From Glaciecola sp049650345 (lineage in GTDB: Bacteria > Pseudomonadota > Gammaproteobacteria > Enterobacterales > Alteromonadaceae), in NCBI GenBank assembly GCA_049650345.1, contig JBARZY010000172.1, positions 44,106-108,105 of the forward strand: DNA of 64,000 nt, written 5' to 3'. The first letter of the stretch is position 1. Each line of letters opens with the position of its first letter. Made by a program: the position numbers and the translations under genes. Under the pieces are notes generated by a model. The model worked only from the letters and a program-made list of their open reading frames with translations. It was not told the origin of the DNA and did not search any database. Below are positions 45,571-54,780 of the stretch, piece after piece.

Positions 45571-46281
45571 ATGATTTATAAGTCTCAAAGCCCTGCAGGG
45601 TTTGCCGAAGAGTATATTGTTGAGTCAATATGGAGTGGACGTTTTCCCCCAGGTACTATTTTACCTGCTGAGCGCGAATTATCTGAGCTAATTGGTGTCA
45701 CTCGCACCACATTACGTGAAGTGCTGCAACGCTTGGCTCGAGATGGCTGGTTAACCATTCAACACGGTAAGCCAACTAAGGTAAATAACTATTGGGAAAC
45801 ATGCGGCCTCAATATTCTTGAAACATTGGCCAGACTTGATCAAGAAGGTCAGCCTCAGTTGCTTGATAATTTACTGTCAGCGCGCACTAATTTGAGCGCA
45901 GTGTTTATTAGAGCGGCTTTTCGTCAAAACCCAGAAGAGTGCAGGGTGATTATTGAACGTTTTAAAGAAGTTGGAGAAGACGGAAAGGCATTTGCTCAAT
46001 ACGATTATCAAATGCATCACGACTTGGCTTTTGCCTCAAATAACCCTGTGTATGTGTTAATGATGAACGGTTTTAAAGGTATTTATGCACGTTTAGGTGG
46101 TTTTTTCTTCGACCATGATACCGCTCGCGACGTTGCAACTAACTATTACCAACAATTACTGACTGTGCTTGAGAGTAATGAACCTGATCGCGTGGTATCG
46201 GTAGTGCGTAAATACGGTATTGAGAGTGGCAAAATTTGGTTGAAGCTACGTCAAAATTTACCCAAAAACATTGTTGATTAG
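45571..46281 (+). CDS. fadR: Fatty acid metabolism regulator FadR
   Basis: FadR is a GntR-family regulator that represses fatty-acid degradation genes and activates unsaturated fatty-acid synthesis; long-chain acyl-CoA releases it from DNA. The winged helix includes AERELSELIGVTRTTLREVLQRLARDGWL (described in the first 75 residues), with the recognition helix TRTTLREVL identical in style to E. coli FadR. The C-terminal domain starts near residue 80 with NILETLARLD. Length 236 matches. Probable targets fadD and fabB are in this window with candidate operators. Confidence 0.95.
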   Translation: MIYKSQSPAGFAEEYIVESIWSGRFPPGTILPAERELSELIGVTRTTLREVLQRLARDGWLTIQHGKPTKVNNYWETCGLNILETLARLDQEGQPQLLDNLLSARTNLSAVFIRAAFRQNPEECRVIIERFKEVGEDGKAFAQYDYQMHHDLAFASNNPVYVLMMNGFKGIYARLGGFFFDHDTARDVATNYYQQLLTVLESNEPDRVVSVVRKYGIESGKIWLKLRQNLPKNIVD

Positions 46282-46306
46282 TGCATCTCGACACATTTTA
46301 TTCTGT

Positions 46307-47464
46307 TCATTGTTTTGCAAACATTTTAACCGTTGCTTGCTCAGCATCAAACTCCACATCAAACTGACTTAGTACATTCATGCCGAGCAAACCATCGTAG
46401 CGACTTAAGTGTGCCGACGGTAATACCAATACGCTCATGTTTTTTAATGTTTGCCCGGCGACGGTAAAGGTCTTGATTTTATAAATGGGAGCTTGAATGC
46501 TTCCTCCCGCCGTGTTCACGGTAAACTGCCCTAAAAACGACTTATCTCTTGGCCGAATACGCAAGAATTTGCGCTCGCTTATTGCGCTTGTAGATGCCCC
46601 CGTGTCTACTAATAAACGGGCTCGTATATTTGCAAGTACTGTTTCTGCAACAAACTGCCCTTTGTCTTTATGTAAAATGAGATCTGGTGCTCTAGCATTC
46701 ACTTCACTTTTGTTATCAATATACGCATCGTCGATAGTTGCTTGGTTGTTTCTATTTAGCCGCGCCATCACATTTTCACGTAAACGCTGTGCTCGTGGAT
46801 CATCTGTCGGTAATGCGGCAAGTACGTTATCCATTAAATTTAGTTGCGTTTGCATACCATAAGCGCGCGCTAAGGCTAATATATAACTGCGGTTAATAGG
46901 GTCGACTTGCAATAAAGGTTCTAAAAACTCAGCCAACAGATCCCATGCACCATCGCCACTAAATTGTTGTATCACGCGGCTAGTGTTCACCGAAATCAGT
47001 TTTTCAATATCGGCGATTTGCGCATCGCTCAGAGGTAAATTAAGCAAGTCTTTATAATGTAAAATTGCCATACTCAATGGCTTGGTATGTAAATACGTTT
47101 CAGCTTCCAGTAATAAAGCGTTGAGATCATTGGGAAAATCGCGCAAATAAGCGCTTATCTCAAATTCGAGCTGTGTGTATTGCTGCGTGGCGGCAAGGTT
47201 TTCTAATATCGCAAAACGAGTATGTTGATTGGTTACATTGTGCGTGGTTTGTAATGTTTGCTGAATATGTGTTTGTTCAACTGTCTCAGTTGTAATACCT
47301 TCAAGCTTGCGTTGTGACCAAGCATGGCTGGGAAAACTATTGATGGGTTTAGTGTTTGGCAGCGCAATGTTCGTTTGCCCATGGTGATGCCATTGCCATA
47401 GCAGAAACATATTTGCGCCTAATGATATAGACAACAAAACACTGAGTATTTTTATGATGCGCAT
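46307..47464 (-). CDS. Membrane-anchored retropepsin-like aspartic protease
   Basis: One N-terminal helix (IIKILSVLLSISLGANMFLLW) anchors it in the inner membrane. A helical, TPR-like middle region (about residues 75-220) leads to a single aspartic protease domain with LLVDTGASTSAIS as the catalytic DTGA loop, then GLLGMNVLSQFDVEFD near the end. Such clan AA proteins probably act as homodimers in the periplasm. The substrate is unknown. The start overlaps the end of the thioesterase gene by 13 bases. Confidence 0.85.
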   Translation of the reverse strand: MRIIKILSVLLSISLGANMFLLWQWHHHGQTNIALPNTKPINSFPSHAWSQRKLEGITTETVEQTHIQQTLQTTHNVTNQHTRFAILENLAATQQYTQLEFEISAYLRDFPNDLNALLLEAETYLHTKPLSMAILHYKDLLNLPLSDAQIADIEKLISVNTSRVIQQFSGDGAWDLLAEFLEPLLQVDPINRSYILALARAYGMQTQLNLMDNVLAALPTDDPRAQRLRENVMARLNRNNQATIDDAYIDNKSEVNARAPDLILHKDKGQFVAETVLANIRARLLVDTGASTSAISERKFLRIRPRDKSFLGQFTVNTAGGSIQAPIYKIKTFTVAGQTLKNMSVLVLPSAHLSRYDGLLGMNVLSQFDVEFDAEQATVKMFAKQ

Positions 47465-47949
47465 GGTGGCTCACCAATATTAAGTGAAAATTGCTCTGCG
47501 GCTTGTCCATAAATTTCGGTAAATATACTTGGCATGCGCTTCGGGGCGCCGCTTGTTAAGTCAACACAAACAAACTGAGTCGCCGCCGTAAAACAGGTTT
47601 TTTGTGTGGCAACATCAATAAACTGAAATTTGCGCTGTAAACGAAACTTGTTATCGCAACACACAATCCATGTTGCACATGCAATCTCATTGTTTAGGTG
47701 AGTGGCTTGAAGATAATTGAGTTCATGTTTGGTTATTACCATGGCTCGATTTAAATGCTGATAATCACTAAATTGCAAACCCAGTGCGTTTGAGTGTTGC
47801 CACGCCAATGCTTCCAATTGGCTTAAATAAGCCACATTATTGGTATGTTGATAATGGTCAATATTGCTGCGACCAACTATCCACGGGCTAACAAACGCGT
47901 AGGGATGTTCCCATGGTAAATGTTGATAGTCGTTAAAAAAGTTCTTCAT
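47452..47949 (-). CDS. Hotdog-fold acyl-CoA thioesterase
   Basis: The protein has the 4HBT layout: GRSNIDHYQHTNNVAYLSQLEALAW contains the Asp/His-containing catalytic loop and helix, followed by MVITKHELNYLQATHLNNEI and the FVCVDLTSGAPKRMP strand. It probably hydrolyses an acyl-CoA thioester. I use the ATG at 47949; an upstream TTG at 47967 would add six residues. It overlaps the protease gene downstream. Confidence 0.82.
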   Translation of the reverse strand: MKNFFNDYQHLPWEHPYAFVSPWIVGRSNIDHYQHTNNVAYLSQLEALAWQHSNALGLQFSDYQHLNRAMVITKHELNYLQATHLNNEIACATWIVCCDNKFRLQRKFQFIDVATQKTCFTAATQFVCVDLTSGAPKRMPSIFTEIYGQAAEQFSLNIGEPPCAS

Positions 47950-48061
47950 TGTTGAGTTTATAGACAATTACGCAATAACAGTATGAGCTCAATAGTAGCA
48001 TCGGGTATAATGGTATAGTCAATAAACATTCTGAGTTTTTAAAGCGGTGCGGTAAATAGTA

Positions 48062-48676
48062 GTGTTAAATACAAAAAGCCTAAATGACAGTGCGTCTGAA
48101 CGCCTAATAGCAAATCAAAAGAGTCATCGTAGCCAAGATCTTGAGCAAATTTTTGCGCAGTGTTTTGGCGAACGCTATCAAACTGTCTTGTGTGGTGGCG
48201 CCAGTGAACCTTTGTATTTACCTGCAAATAGTGATGAAAACACTACGAAAAACCACATTATCCTTTACCGTGACGATTACTTTGCGAGTGCCCTTCACGA
48301 AGTCGCGCATTGGTGTATTGCCGGACACGCTAGGCGTTTACAAGTTGATTATGGCTATTGGTATGCTGAAGATGGTCGCAATGCTAAGCAACAGGCCGCG
48401 TTTGAGTCTGTAGAAGTCAAACCACAAGCCATTGAATGGGCATTTACCAAGGCATGTAAGCGACAATTTAGCGTGAGTATCGATAACTTGCATGGCAATG
48501 CTGGCGACAGTCTTGCATTTACACAACAAGTGGCTAAACAGTTATCCTTGTATGTTAAGCAAGGGTTTCCAGCACGAGCCCAACAATTTATAATTGCCTT
48601 AACGAGTTATTACCAACACAATACATTCGATGAAAGTAACCTGACGAACTTAACCAACGAAGGTCAATGTACATGA
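48062..48676 (+). CDS. epmC: Elongation factor P hydroxylase
   Basis: EpmC (YfcM) hydroxylates the beta-lysylated lysine of elongation factor P, the last step of that modification. The family core is LHEVAHWCIAGHARR (metal-binding His and Glu), then DYGYWYAEDGRN and FESVEVKPQAIEWAF. The GTG start gives 204 residues, slightly longer than the E. coli protein. epmA and epmB are not in the window. The stop overlaps the start of the next gene (ATGA). yfcL lies downstream, as in the E. coli epmC-yfcL neighbourhood. Confidence 0.93.
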   Translation: MLNTKSLNDSASERLIANQKSHRSQDLEQIFAQCFGERYQTVLCGGASEPLYLPANSDENTTKNHIILYRDDYFASALHEVAHWCIAGHARRLQVDYGYWYAEDGRNAKQQAAFESVEVKPQAIEWAFTKACKRQFSVSIDNLHGNAGDSLAFTQQVAKQLSLYVKQGFPARAQQFIIALTSYYQHNTFDESNLTNLTNEGQCT

Positions 48677-49857
48677 GCACCTTACCATTGAGACGTAAGT
48701 TTAAATTAGGTTTAATTATAAACCCTTACGCCGGCATAGGCGGCGCGCTTGCTTTAAAAGGTAGCGACGGTGCCAGTGTAAGAGCACGAGCGCTCAATAA
48801 CGGTGCCGAGCGTTTAGCCATGCAAAAAGCCCAATTGGCACTTGCTGAATGCCGTCACTTAAGCGATACGTTTGAAGTATACACGGGCAGTAGCGAACTG
48901 GGCGAAACTACAGCCAAGGCTTTGGGCCTTGGATACCACATAGTCTACTCTCCTACGCAAGCACAAACTGAAAGTGACGACACCATGGCCTTGGTAGCTA
49001 AGTGTTGCCAGCACAATGTAGATTTATTGTTATTTGTAGGCGGCGATGGCACGGCACGTAATGTCTGTGAGGCCTTGAATAGCAAGTATAGCACTGAGGC
49101 ACATGCGAACAACGCACAACTTGCGGTATTAGGCGTACCGGCAGGATGTAAAATTCACAGTGGCGTGTACGCAATTACGCCAAGAGCGGCTGGTAAAGTC
49201 TTATCGAAAGTTATTAGCGGTGAGTTAGTCTCATTGCAAGTTGCAGAAGTGAGAGACATTGACGAGGCGCGATTTAGAGAAGGTACGGTCATTGCAAAAC
49301 ATTTCGGTGAAATGCATGTGCCCCTTGAGCTCAATTACATTCAAGCGGTTAAAATGGGCGGCAAAGAATCAGATGAGTTGCTGTTAGATGATATTGCGCA
49401 AAGTGTTATTGACAGCATGGACGAGTACCCTGAACATTGTTTTGTAATGGGTTCGGGCAGCACTGTTGATGCAATTATGCAGTATATGCACTTACCCAAT
49501 ACCCTACTGGGCGTTGATGTAGTGCTTAATAGCCAACTGATTGCCAGTGATGTTACCGCTAGCGATTTAATTTCTTTGCAAAAGCAGTATCCATTGAAAG
49601 TAGTAGTAACCTTAATTGGCGGACAGGGTCACATTTTTGGTCGCGGTAATCAGCAATTATCTGCCCAGTTTTTAGCGGGTATTTCACGCGAGGACTTATG
49701 GATAGTGGCCACTAAAACTAAGTTACAATCCCTTAATAACAGGGGGTTAATCAGTGATACTGGTGATGATGCATTAGATGCGAAGTGGGCCGGTCCTATC
49801 TCAATTATTACCGGATACCAAGACCAAGTATTGTATTTTATTCGAGGAGAAGAATGA
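48673..49857 (+). CDS. ATP-NAD kinase-family protein
   Basis: The protein starts with LGLIINPYAGIGG, a nucleotide-binding loop, and has LLLFVGGDGTARNVCEAL, the GGDGT motif of NAD and diacylglycerol kinases, and LGVPAGCKIHSGVYAI. The length of 394 exceeds NadK (about 290) and fits the AcoX-like ATP-NAD kinase group, whose substrate is not settled. I choose the ATG at 48673, which overlaps the epmC stop as ATGA, over an ATG six bases upstream. The real NadK would be elsewhere. Confidence 0.85.
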   Translation: MSTLPLRRKFKLGLIINPYAGIGGALALKGSDGASVRARALNNGAERLAMQKAQLALAECRHLSDTFEVYTGSSELGETTAKALGLGYHIVYSPTQAQTESDDTMALVAKCCQHNVDLLLFVGGDGTARNVCEALNSKYSTEAHANNAQLAVLGVPAGCKIHSGVYAITPRAAGKVLSKVISGELVSLQVAEVRDIDEARFREGTVIAKHFGEMHVPLELNYIQAVKMGGKESDELLLDDIAQSVIDSMDEYPEHCFVMGSGSTVDAIMQYMHLPNTLLGVDVVLNSQLIASDVTASDLISLQKQYPLKVVVTLIGGQGHIFGRGNQQLSAQFLAGISREDLWIVATKTKLQSLNNRGLISDTGDDALDAKWAGPISIITGYQDQVLYFIRGEE

Positions 49858-50159
49858 GTCAGCCAAGCGATTTCCAAACACTAGACGCTTATTTTGAGCA
49901 TAAAGAAGCCTTTTTAGACAGCTTTATCGATGCTGGCAGCGAGCAAGAGCTATTTATTTCTAGTTATATTCATGGCCACTTTTCAGTGGCAGCGGCACAA
50001 ACAATCCCCAGTAGTCGCAATAGTAGCTTAACTGAGCTCATTAATGGTTTTGAAGCTAGGCTTGAACAATCAATTGCCACGGCTGTAAGTAACAACGAGC
50101 TCAGTGACAACGATGCGATAGATGTCACCAAGATGTTAGCGAATTTGTGGCTGCACTAG
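49854..50159 (+). CDS. YfcL-family protein
   Basis: The 101-residue, acidic, all-helical protein resembles E. coli YfcL, a protein of unknown function next to epmC and mnmC; the same gene order here supports the call. Recognisable parts are LDAYFEHKEAFLDSFIDAGSEQELF (a helical stretch) and the middle HGHFSVAA. A GGAG ribosome site and ATGA overlap with the NAD-kinase-like gene fix the start. Confidence 0.82.
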   Translation: MSQPSDFQTLDAYFEHKEAFLDSFIDAGSEQELFISSYIHGHFSVAAAQTIPSSRNSSLTELINGFEARLEQSIATAVSNNELSDNDAIDVTKMLANLWLH

Positions 50160-50291
50160 GTTAAAAATATCACCCCCAAACGTAAATTCACGATCAACTG
50201 TGCAAGTTGGAATCGATTTTGCTTAAGTGCTAACTAGTTAATGTAACTGGTTAACGGTGCGATTATTGCGTTACCGTTTTAAGGCATAAAA

Positions 50292-50939
50292 ATGAAAAAT
50301 TCGTTTAATGGTATCAGTACACTGTTGATGTGTATTCTGTGTGTGGTGTTATTGGTTGCTGTTAGTGGGTGCGCCAATATGTTGTCATCTAATGCACCGG
50401 CGCCTAAATCTGCAACTTCAGCGTTAGGTAATGCTGAAATTTACACCCATCAATTGGCTCAAGAGTTATTTGTTAACTTAAGTGCTGATCGGCAATATCG
50501 CTACGCGGTTGCAGGTTTTGTACCGGTTGACACGATGAAACACGACCTTGATCAGCAGGGCCCGTTAATGCTGCTTGGTCACCAATTAGAGCAAGGCCTG
50601 ATCACTGAAGCCGTTAGACGCGGGTTTGTAGCCCAAGATTTTAAAGCGACCAACTCTATTATAATGAGTGATACCGCTGATAGGGCATTATCGCGGGATT
50701 TGTCTCACCTTTCTCAATTACAAAACATTGATTATTACATTACCGGCACTATTACCCCGCAAGAAAACGGCGCAATGGTGAATGCACGGGTAATAAGTGT
50801 ACGCAATAAAGACGTTGTGGCGGCTGCTACTGGCTTTTTCCCAGCTGATTTATTTTGGCAGAAAGAGCGTGTAAGCCTGCGTAACGGACACTTATATCGT
50901 AGCGAAGATGCCACCTCGACCATACTGATTCAGGAGTAA
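50292..50939 (+). CDS. FlgO-like lipoprotein 1 of 3
   Basis: A lipoprotein signal ends in VSGC (Cys27). The following ~180 residues carry the FlgO-type domain: a helix (IYTHQLAQELFVNL), a strand with AVAGFVPVDT, LGHQLEQGLITE, then SRDLSHLSQLQNIDYYITGTITP and VNARVISV. In Vibrio, FlgO is an outer-membrane lipoprotein needed for normal flagella. No flagellar gene is adjacent here, so the role of this copy may differ. It begins a three-gene cluster of related proteins, spaced by only a few bases. Confidence 0.82.
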   Translation: MKNSFNGISTLLMCILCVVLLVAVSGCANMLSSNAPAPKSATSALGNAEIYTHQLAQELFVNLSADRQYRYAVAGFVPVDTMKHDLDQQGPLMLLGHQLEQGLITEAVRRGFVAQDFKATNSIIMSDTADRALSRDLSHLSQLQNIDYYITGTITPQENGAMVNARVISVRNKDVVAAATGFFPADLFWQKERVSLRNGHLYRSEDATSTILIQE

Positions 50940-50943
50940 TTAC

Positions 50944-51696
50944 ATGAAATCTATCTACGCATTGGTACTTACCTTTATTATTGCCGGCTGCAGTTCTTTG
51001 CCGTCTTTTACCTCACCTTTTGCCGCTGATGATGATGGTGATATTGATAGCAGCAATACTATTGATGAAAATGGTGTGGTGAATGTGAGCACCGACAAGT
51101 TACAAAACAATACCCAACAAAGCCCTCAGGTTGATGCGTTTGGCTCTATTGTTAAGCCTAGGGTTATGTCGCACTCGTCGGGTGTTTACAAAGCTATGCC
51201 TCTGACCAAGCATGTGGGTGATTATGTGCGAAATATGGCACAAGACTTAGTTGCCAACATGGAGTATGTAACCGAGCGCACACCAGTTGCGGTAACTCAT
51301 TTTTCACTCATAGATAGCGATTTAAAGTCGACGAATTTGTTAGGCCAACAAATGGCTGAATCATTCGCCCATGAATTCCATAAGTTTAGAATGCCGGTAG
51401 TAGAATTTAAGGGAACCCAATTTATTACCGTCACAGAAACCGGTGACTATGTGTTGTCGCGTGATTTCTTAGACTTAAAAAACAGCACGCCTATTCAATA
51501 CGTGTTAACCGGTACCATGACAAAACACCAAGGCGGCTATTTGGTTAACGCTAGAATGTTGGGCATGCAATCAAATGTGATAGTGGCAAGTGCTCAATCG
51601 TTCATTCCATATTATATTGCAGACGCCTTACTGCCCAGTGGTTCATCTAAGCAAAACGAAATCATTGATGGTGTGCGTATCATTAGGGGGGAATAA
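50944..51696 (+). CDS. FlgO-like lipoprotein 2 of 3
   Basis: A lipoprotein signal (IIAGC, Cys16) is followed by a ~65-residue acidic, low-complexity linker (AADDDGDIDSSN) and then the same domain as its neighbour: LLGQQMAESFAHEF, a VVEFKGTQ strand, TGDYVLSRDFLDL, YVLTGTMTKHQGGYLVNARML and an ASAQSFIP strand. It starts four bases after copy 1. The shared order of motifs shows that the three are paralogues. Confidence 0.8.
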   Translation: MKSIYALVLTFIIAGCSSLPSFTSPFAADDDGDIDSSNTIDENGVVNVSTDKLQNNTQQSPQVDAFGSIVKPRVMSHSSGVYKAMPLTKHVGDYVRNMAQDLVANMEYVTERTPVAVTHFSLIDSDLKSTNLLGQQMAESFAHEFHKFRMPVVEFKGTQFITVTETGDYVLSRDFLDLKNSTPIQYVLTGTMTKHQGGYLVNARMLGMQSNVIVASAQSFIPYYIADALLPSGSSKQNEIIDGVRIIRGE

Positions 51697-51697
51697 C

Positions 51698-52468
51698 ATG
51701 AAAGCCTTAAGCCAACAAACCAGTAAATTGATTAGCATGGCTGCATGCGTGGCGTTGTTATCGGGTTGTGCTGCGGGAAAAATGTTTATGGCAGGGTATA
51801 CGCCCCCACAAACAATTGCCGATTTAATTAATGAGCAATATGCGCTTGCCGGTGAATTGCCCCCTGAGCTTGATCCCGATAAGCGTGATAACAAACCGAT
51901 TACCTTAGATGCGTCATTAGTGCGTACTTCTAATGATACGTCTAATAACTCAGGCGAGCAAGATTACACACTTGATGCACCTGTACAGCGATTTAACCCG
52001 CGCTTTACGTATAAAAGTGTACAAGATTATGCCGGTCAACTTGCCATGCAACTAGTGAAAAATGGTAATGGCTTAAATACCCGAGCAAAAATTGGCGTGA
52101 GCGCGTTTGTAAAACTTGATACAACGCTCCAAAACACTACGGTGTTAGGCAACCAGTTAGCCGAGTATTCTATTTCAGAAATACAGCAATTTGGCCTGCA
52201 CGTAATTGATTTTAAATTGATGCCAGCTATAAAAGTAACCCGTGGCGGTGATTTAGCCTATTCGCGTAATGTGGTTGAATTGGCGGAATCAAGCAACATG
52301 AATCATGTATTAAGTGGCACTATGATTCAAAAGCGCGAGGGGATTTTTGTGAACGCGCGCATTATAGAGTTAGGCAGCAGTAAAGTGGTTTCTACTGCGA
52401 GTGTATTAATTCCGCGTTTTGTGGCAGACCAAGCCAGTCCGCAATTTGTTAGCTACGGTGCTGAATAA
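51698..52468 (+). CDS. FlgO-like lipoprotein 3 of 3
   Basis: The lipoprotein signal ends LLSGC (Cys24). After a longer linker of ~95 residues, the FlgO-type domain repeats: VLGNQLAEYSISEI, LHVIDFKLMP, GGDLAYSRNVVELA, HVLSGTMIQKREGIFVNARII and a final TASVLIPRFVADQ. The ATG at 51698 with GGGGG upstream is the proper start; the frame is open further upstream inside copy 2, but that is not coding. It converges with mnmC, 20 bases apart. Confidence 0.8.
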   Translation: MKALSQQTSKLISMAACVALLSGCAAGKMFMAGYTPPQTIADLINEQYALAGELPPELDPDKRDNKPITLDASLVRTSNDTSNNSGEQDYTLDAPVQRFNPRFTYKSVQDYAGQLAMQLVKNGNGLNTRAKIGVSAFVKLDTTLQNTTVLGNQLAEYSISEIQQFGLHVIDFKLMPAIKVTRGGDLAYSRNVVELAESSNMNHVLSGTMIQKREGIFVNARIIELGSSKVVSTASVLIPRFVADQASPQFVSYGAE

Positions 52469-52488
52469 ACCCTCCGTTCAAGGTGCGT

Positions 52489-54570
52489 TTACGGATACAA
52501 CGCTTGTCGTTTTATTAGGCTACGCACAATAAAACGATTTGGCTGCAGGGCATTTAACAAGTCGCCTGGTAAAGGCAGTGGACGATTGACTATTTGGCTT
52601 GTGAGCAATTCAGCTAACAATGGGGCGGTGGTGAGCCCACGGGAACCCAGTCCACTGAGAACAAACACATTTTGTTCAACCGATGGTACCTGATAGCGCT
52701 GCAAAGGTAGCGCTTTATACAAATCGGCTAATTCATTAAATTGCGCCGTACTAGGCACTGCGCCAACCACTGGTAGATGGTCAGGGCTTGAACACCGCAC
52801 TGCGGCTCGTGCATAATTTTGTGGATGCGTTTGGTGTTTATTGAGTTCGTCAATCCAACTTGCATCACGCATACTGTCTGCATGCATTGCGAAGTTTTGC
52901 TGGGTTTCACTGTGGCGAGTTTCGGTGTTGGTATCTTGTTTTACATAAGTTGAACCCAAAGCATGAACTTCGTTTAATGCCGGTGTTAAATATCCTTTAT
53001 GACACAGTAAGGTTTGTAAGTTACGCAGCGAGCCTTCACTTTTTACTAATTCAACTTGTCCTCGCGTGAGTCGAAGCGGCACCGTGTCTGCTAACAGGCT
53101 TTTAGTGCTAGCGCCGGTGGCAAGTACTAAACATTGTGTGTTTCTTACCTGTACGCGCTCTTCGTGTTCTATATTGAGCTGTATTTGCGCATCGTTAATG
53201 TGAGTATAGTCAACAAGGGTACTATTGCTGTGTAAGTGTAATAGACCTGTCTTATTTGCCTCATTCAAACAGGCTTGAACCAAACTCGCTGGTGAAATCC
53301 AGCCTGCTTCTGGCATGTACAAGCAGTTGTATGGCACATCAAGGTTGGCAATTTGTGTCGCTTGCTCAGCACTTACAATATGCGCAATATCTTTTGGCCA
53401 CAATGCCAAGTTATCTAGTTTTGCCAATCGAGTTTCAGTATTGGCATTGAAACCAAGCTGCAATGCACCGCACCAATCATAGTCAAACATGGTTTGGCTT
53501 GCTAAGTGAGTATAAAAACTTTTAGCGTACAAAAAGCTGGCAAGCTGGAGGCGACTTGCATAGTTATTTTGCGCGTTAAGTTGGGGGTAAAATCCACCAA
53601 TAGGCGCACCAGAGGCCCCATCGGCGGGTTTATCGCCTTGCCAGTACAGGTCTACCGCTATGTTTTCGTTTACCAGTTTCAATGCCATAATAGCACCGGC
53701 CAGTCCATTGCCAATTACGCTAGCTTGCTCTGGCTTGTTTGAACCTCCTCGGGTGCTGCAAGCCTGCCGATTATCATTAAATGGGTGCCGCTCAAAATAA
53801 GGAGCTTGTTGTTCAGGCAAAGTGACTTCTGGTGTGTCACCCTTGTTTATATATTCGGCAGCAATCATTTCGCGCTTGTAACGAAACCCTTTGCGCTTGT
53901 TCAATACAAAACCCGCCTCACGTAGCTGCTTTTTCACTTTACTGGCGGCACTGAAAGTCGCGAGCGTGGCATGGCTTTTACTGAGCCGTGCTAGTTGAGA
54001 AAACAATTCGGGTGACCACATGGCATTATTTCTGGCAGGGGCAAAGCCATCTAAAAACCAAGCGTCTACGGTACCGTCAAAAGTCTTCTTGAGTGCGCTA
54101 AAGGCTTCGGTAGCGTCATTGTAATGAACATCAAGCGTAATACAGTTTTTGTACTGCCGCCGGTGAATACCTTCAATGGCAAGGGGATAATGTGCTAACC
54201 ACCACGAGCACAAGTCTGCAAATGTGGCCCATTTTGCTAAAATTTTTGCTGCATCGGTTTTGGGGATAGGGTATTTCTCAGTAGAAATAAAATGCAAATG
54301 TTTAAGTGGATGATGTGGGTGTTCGTCTAAAAAGGTTAAAAATAACGCTGCCGTACAGAAAAAATTAAGCCCAGTACCAAACCCAGTTTCGCCAATACAA
54401 AAATGAGAAGCAGTACATGCTTCCCAATTAGCAAGCAGATTATTGCCTTCAATAAACACATAGTGAGTTTCAGCTATGCCGTCTTTGTCTGAAAAATACA
54501 CATCTTCAAAAGCTTCTGAACGAGGTGTACCTTGATCAGTATAATGGATGTTAGCAGGCGTAATTTTCAT
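52489..54570 (-). CDS. mnmC: Bifunctional tRNA 5-methylaminomethyl-2-thiouridine biosynthesis protein
   Basis: MnmC completes mnm5s2U34 in Lys, Glu and Gln tRNAs. The N-terminal methyltransferase domain (to about residue 240) has CIGETGFGTGLNF and DAWFLDGFAPARNNAMW; the C-terminal FAD-dependent oxidase has the dinucleotide-binding VIGNGLAGAIMALKL near residue 285 and the closing LSGLGSRGLTTAPLLAE. Both domains are intact and the length, 693, is normal. It diverges from fabB exactly as in E. coli. Confidence 0.97.
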   Translation of the reverse strand: MKITPANIHYTDQGTPRSEAFEDVYFSDKDGIAETHYVFIEGNNLLANWEACTASHFCIGETGFGTGLNFFCTAALFLTFLDEHPHHPLKHLHFISTEKYPIPKTDAAKILAKWATFADLCSWWLAHYPLAIEGIHRRQYKNCITLDVHYNDATEAFSALKKTFDGTVDAWFLDGFAPARNNAMWSPELFSQLARLSKSHATLATFSAASKVKKQLREAGFVLNKRKGFRYKREMIAAEYINKGDTPEVTLPEQQAPYFERHPFNDNRQACSTRGGSNKPEQASVIGNGLAGAIMALKLVNENIAVDLYWQGDKPADGASGAPIGGFYPQLNAQNNYASRLQLASFLYAKSFYTHLASQTMFDYDWCGALQLGFNANTETRLAKLDNLALWPKDIAHIVSAEQATQIANLDVPYNCLYMPEAGWISPASLVQACLNEANKTGLLHLHSNSTLVDYTHINDAQIQLNIEHEERVQVRNTQCLVLATGASTKSLLADTVPLRLTRGQVELVKSEGSLRNLQTLLCHKGYLTPALNEVHALGSTYVKQDTNTETRHSETQQNFAMHADSMRDASWIDELNKHQTHPQNYARAAVRCSSPDHLPVVGAVPSTAQFNELADLYKALPLQRYQVPSVEQNVFVLSGLGSRGLTTAPLLAELLTSQIVNRPLPLPGDLLNALQPNRFIVRSLIKRQALYP

Positions 54571-54666
54571 CTAGTTACTTCTTTTATAAGATAATAATGG
54601 TGACGGTAACTTACGGATATAGACAAAAGTCTGTTAATGAATGTTAATTTGTGACACATTATACCC

Positions 54667-54683
54667 ATAAGAGCAGACCAGTT
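54667..54683. promoter_or_regulatory. Candidate FadR site upstream of fabB
   Basis: On the minus strand AACTGGTCTGCTCTTAT matches FadR consensus AACTGGTCNGACCTGTT at about 12 of 16 specified positions, with a perfect left half. It lies about 97 bases before the fabB start, where FadR acts as an activator in E. coli. The right half is weak, so this is less certain than the fadD site. Confidence 0.45.
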
Positions 54684-54780
54684 ATAAGTATAAACTAGGT
54701 AACATGTGCGGCAAATTAAATTAATCATGCAATTGTCTATTTGTGTGATTTTGGATTTCGTAAAACAATATAGGTGAAAA

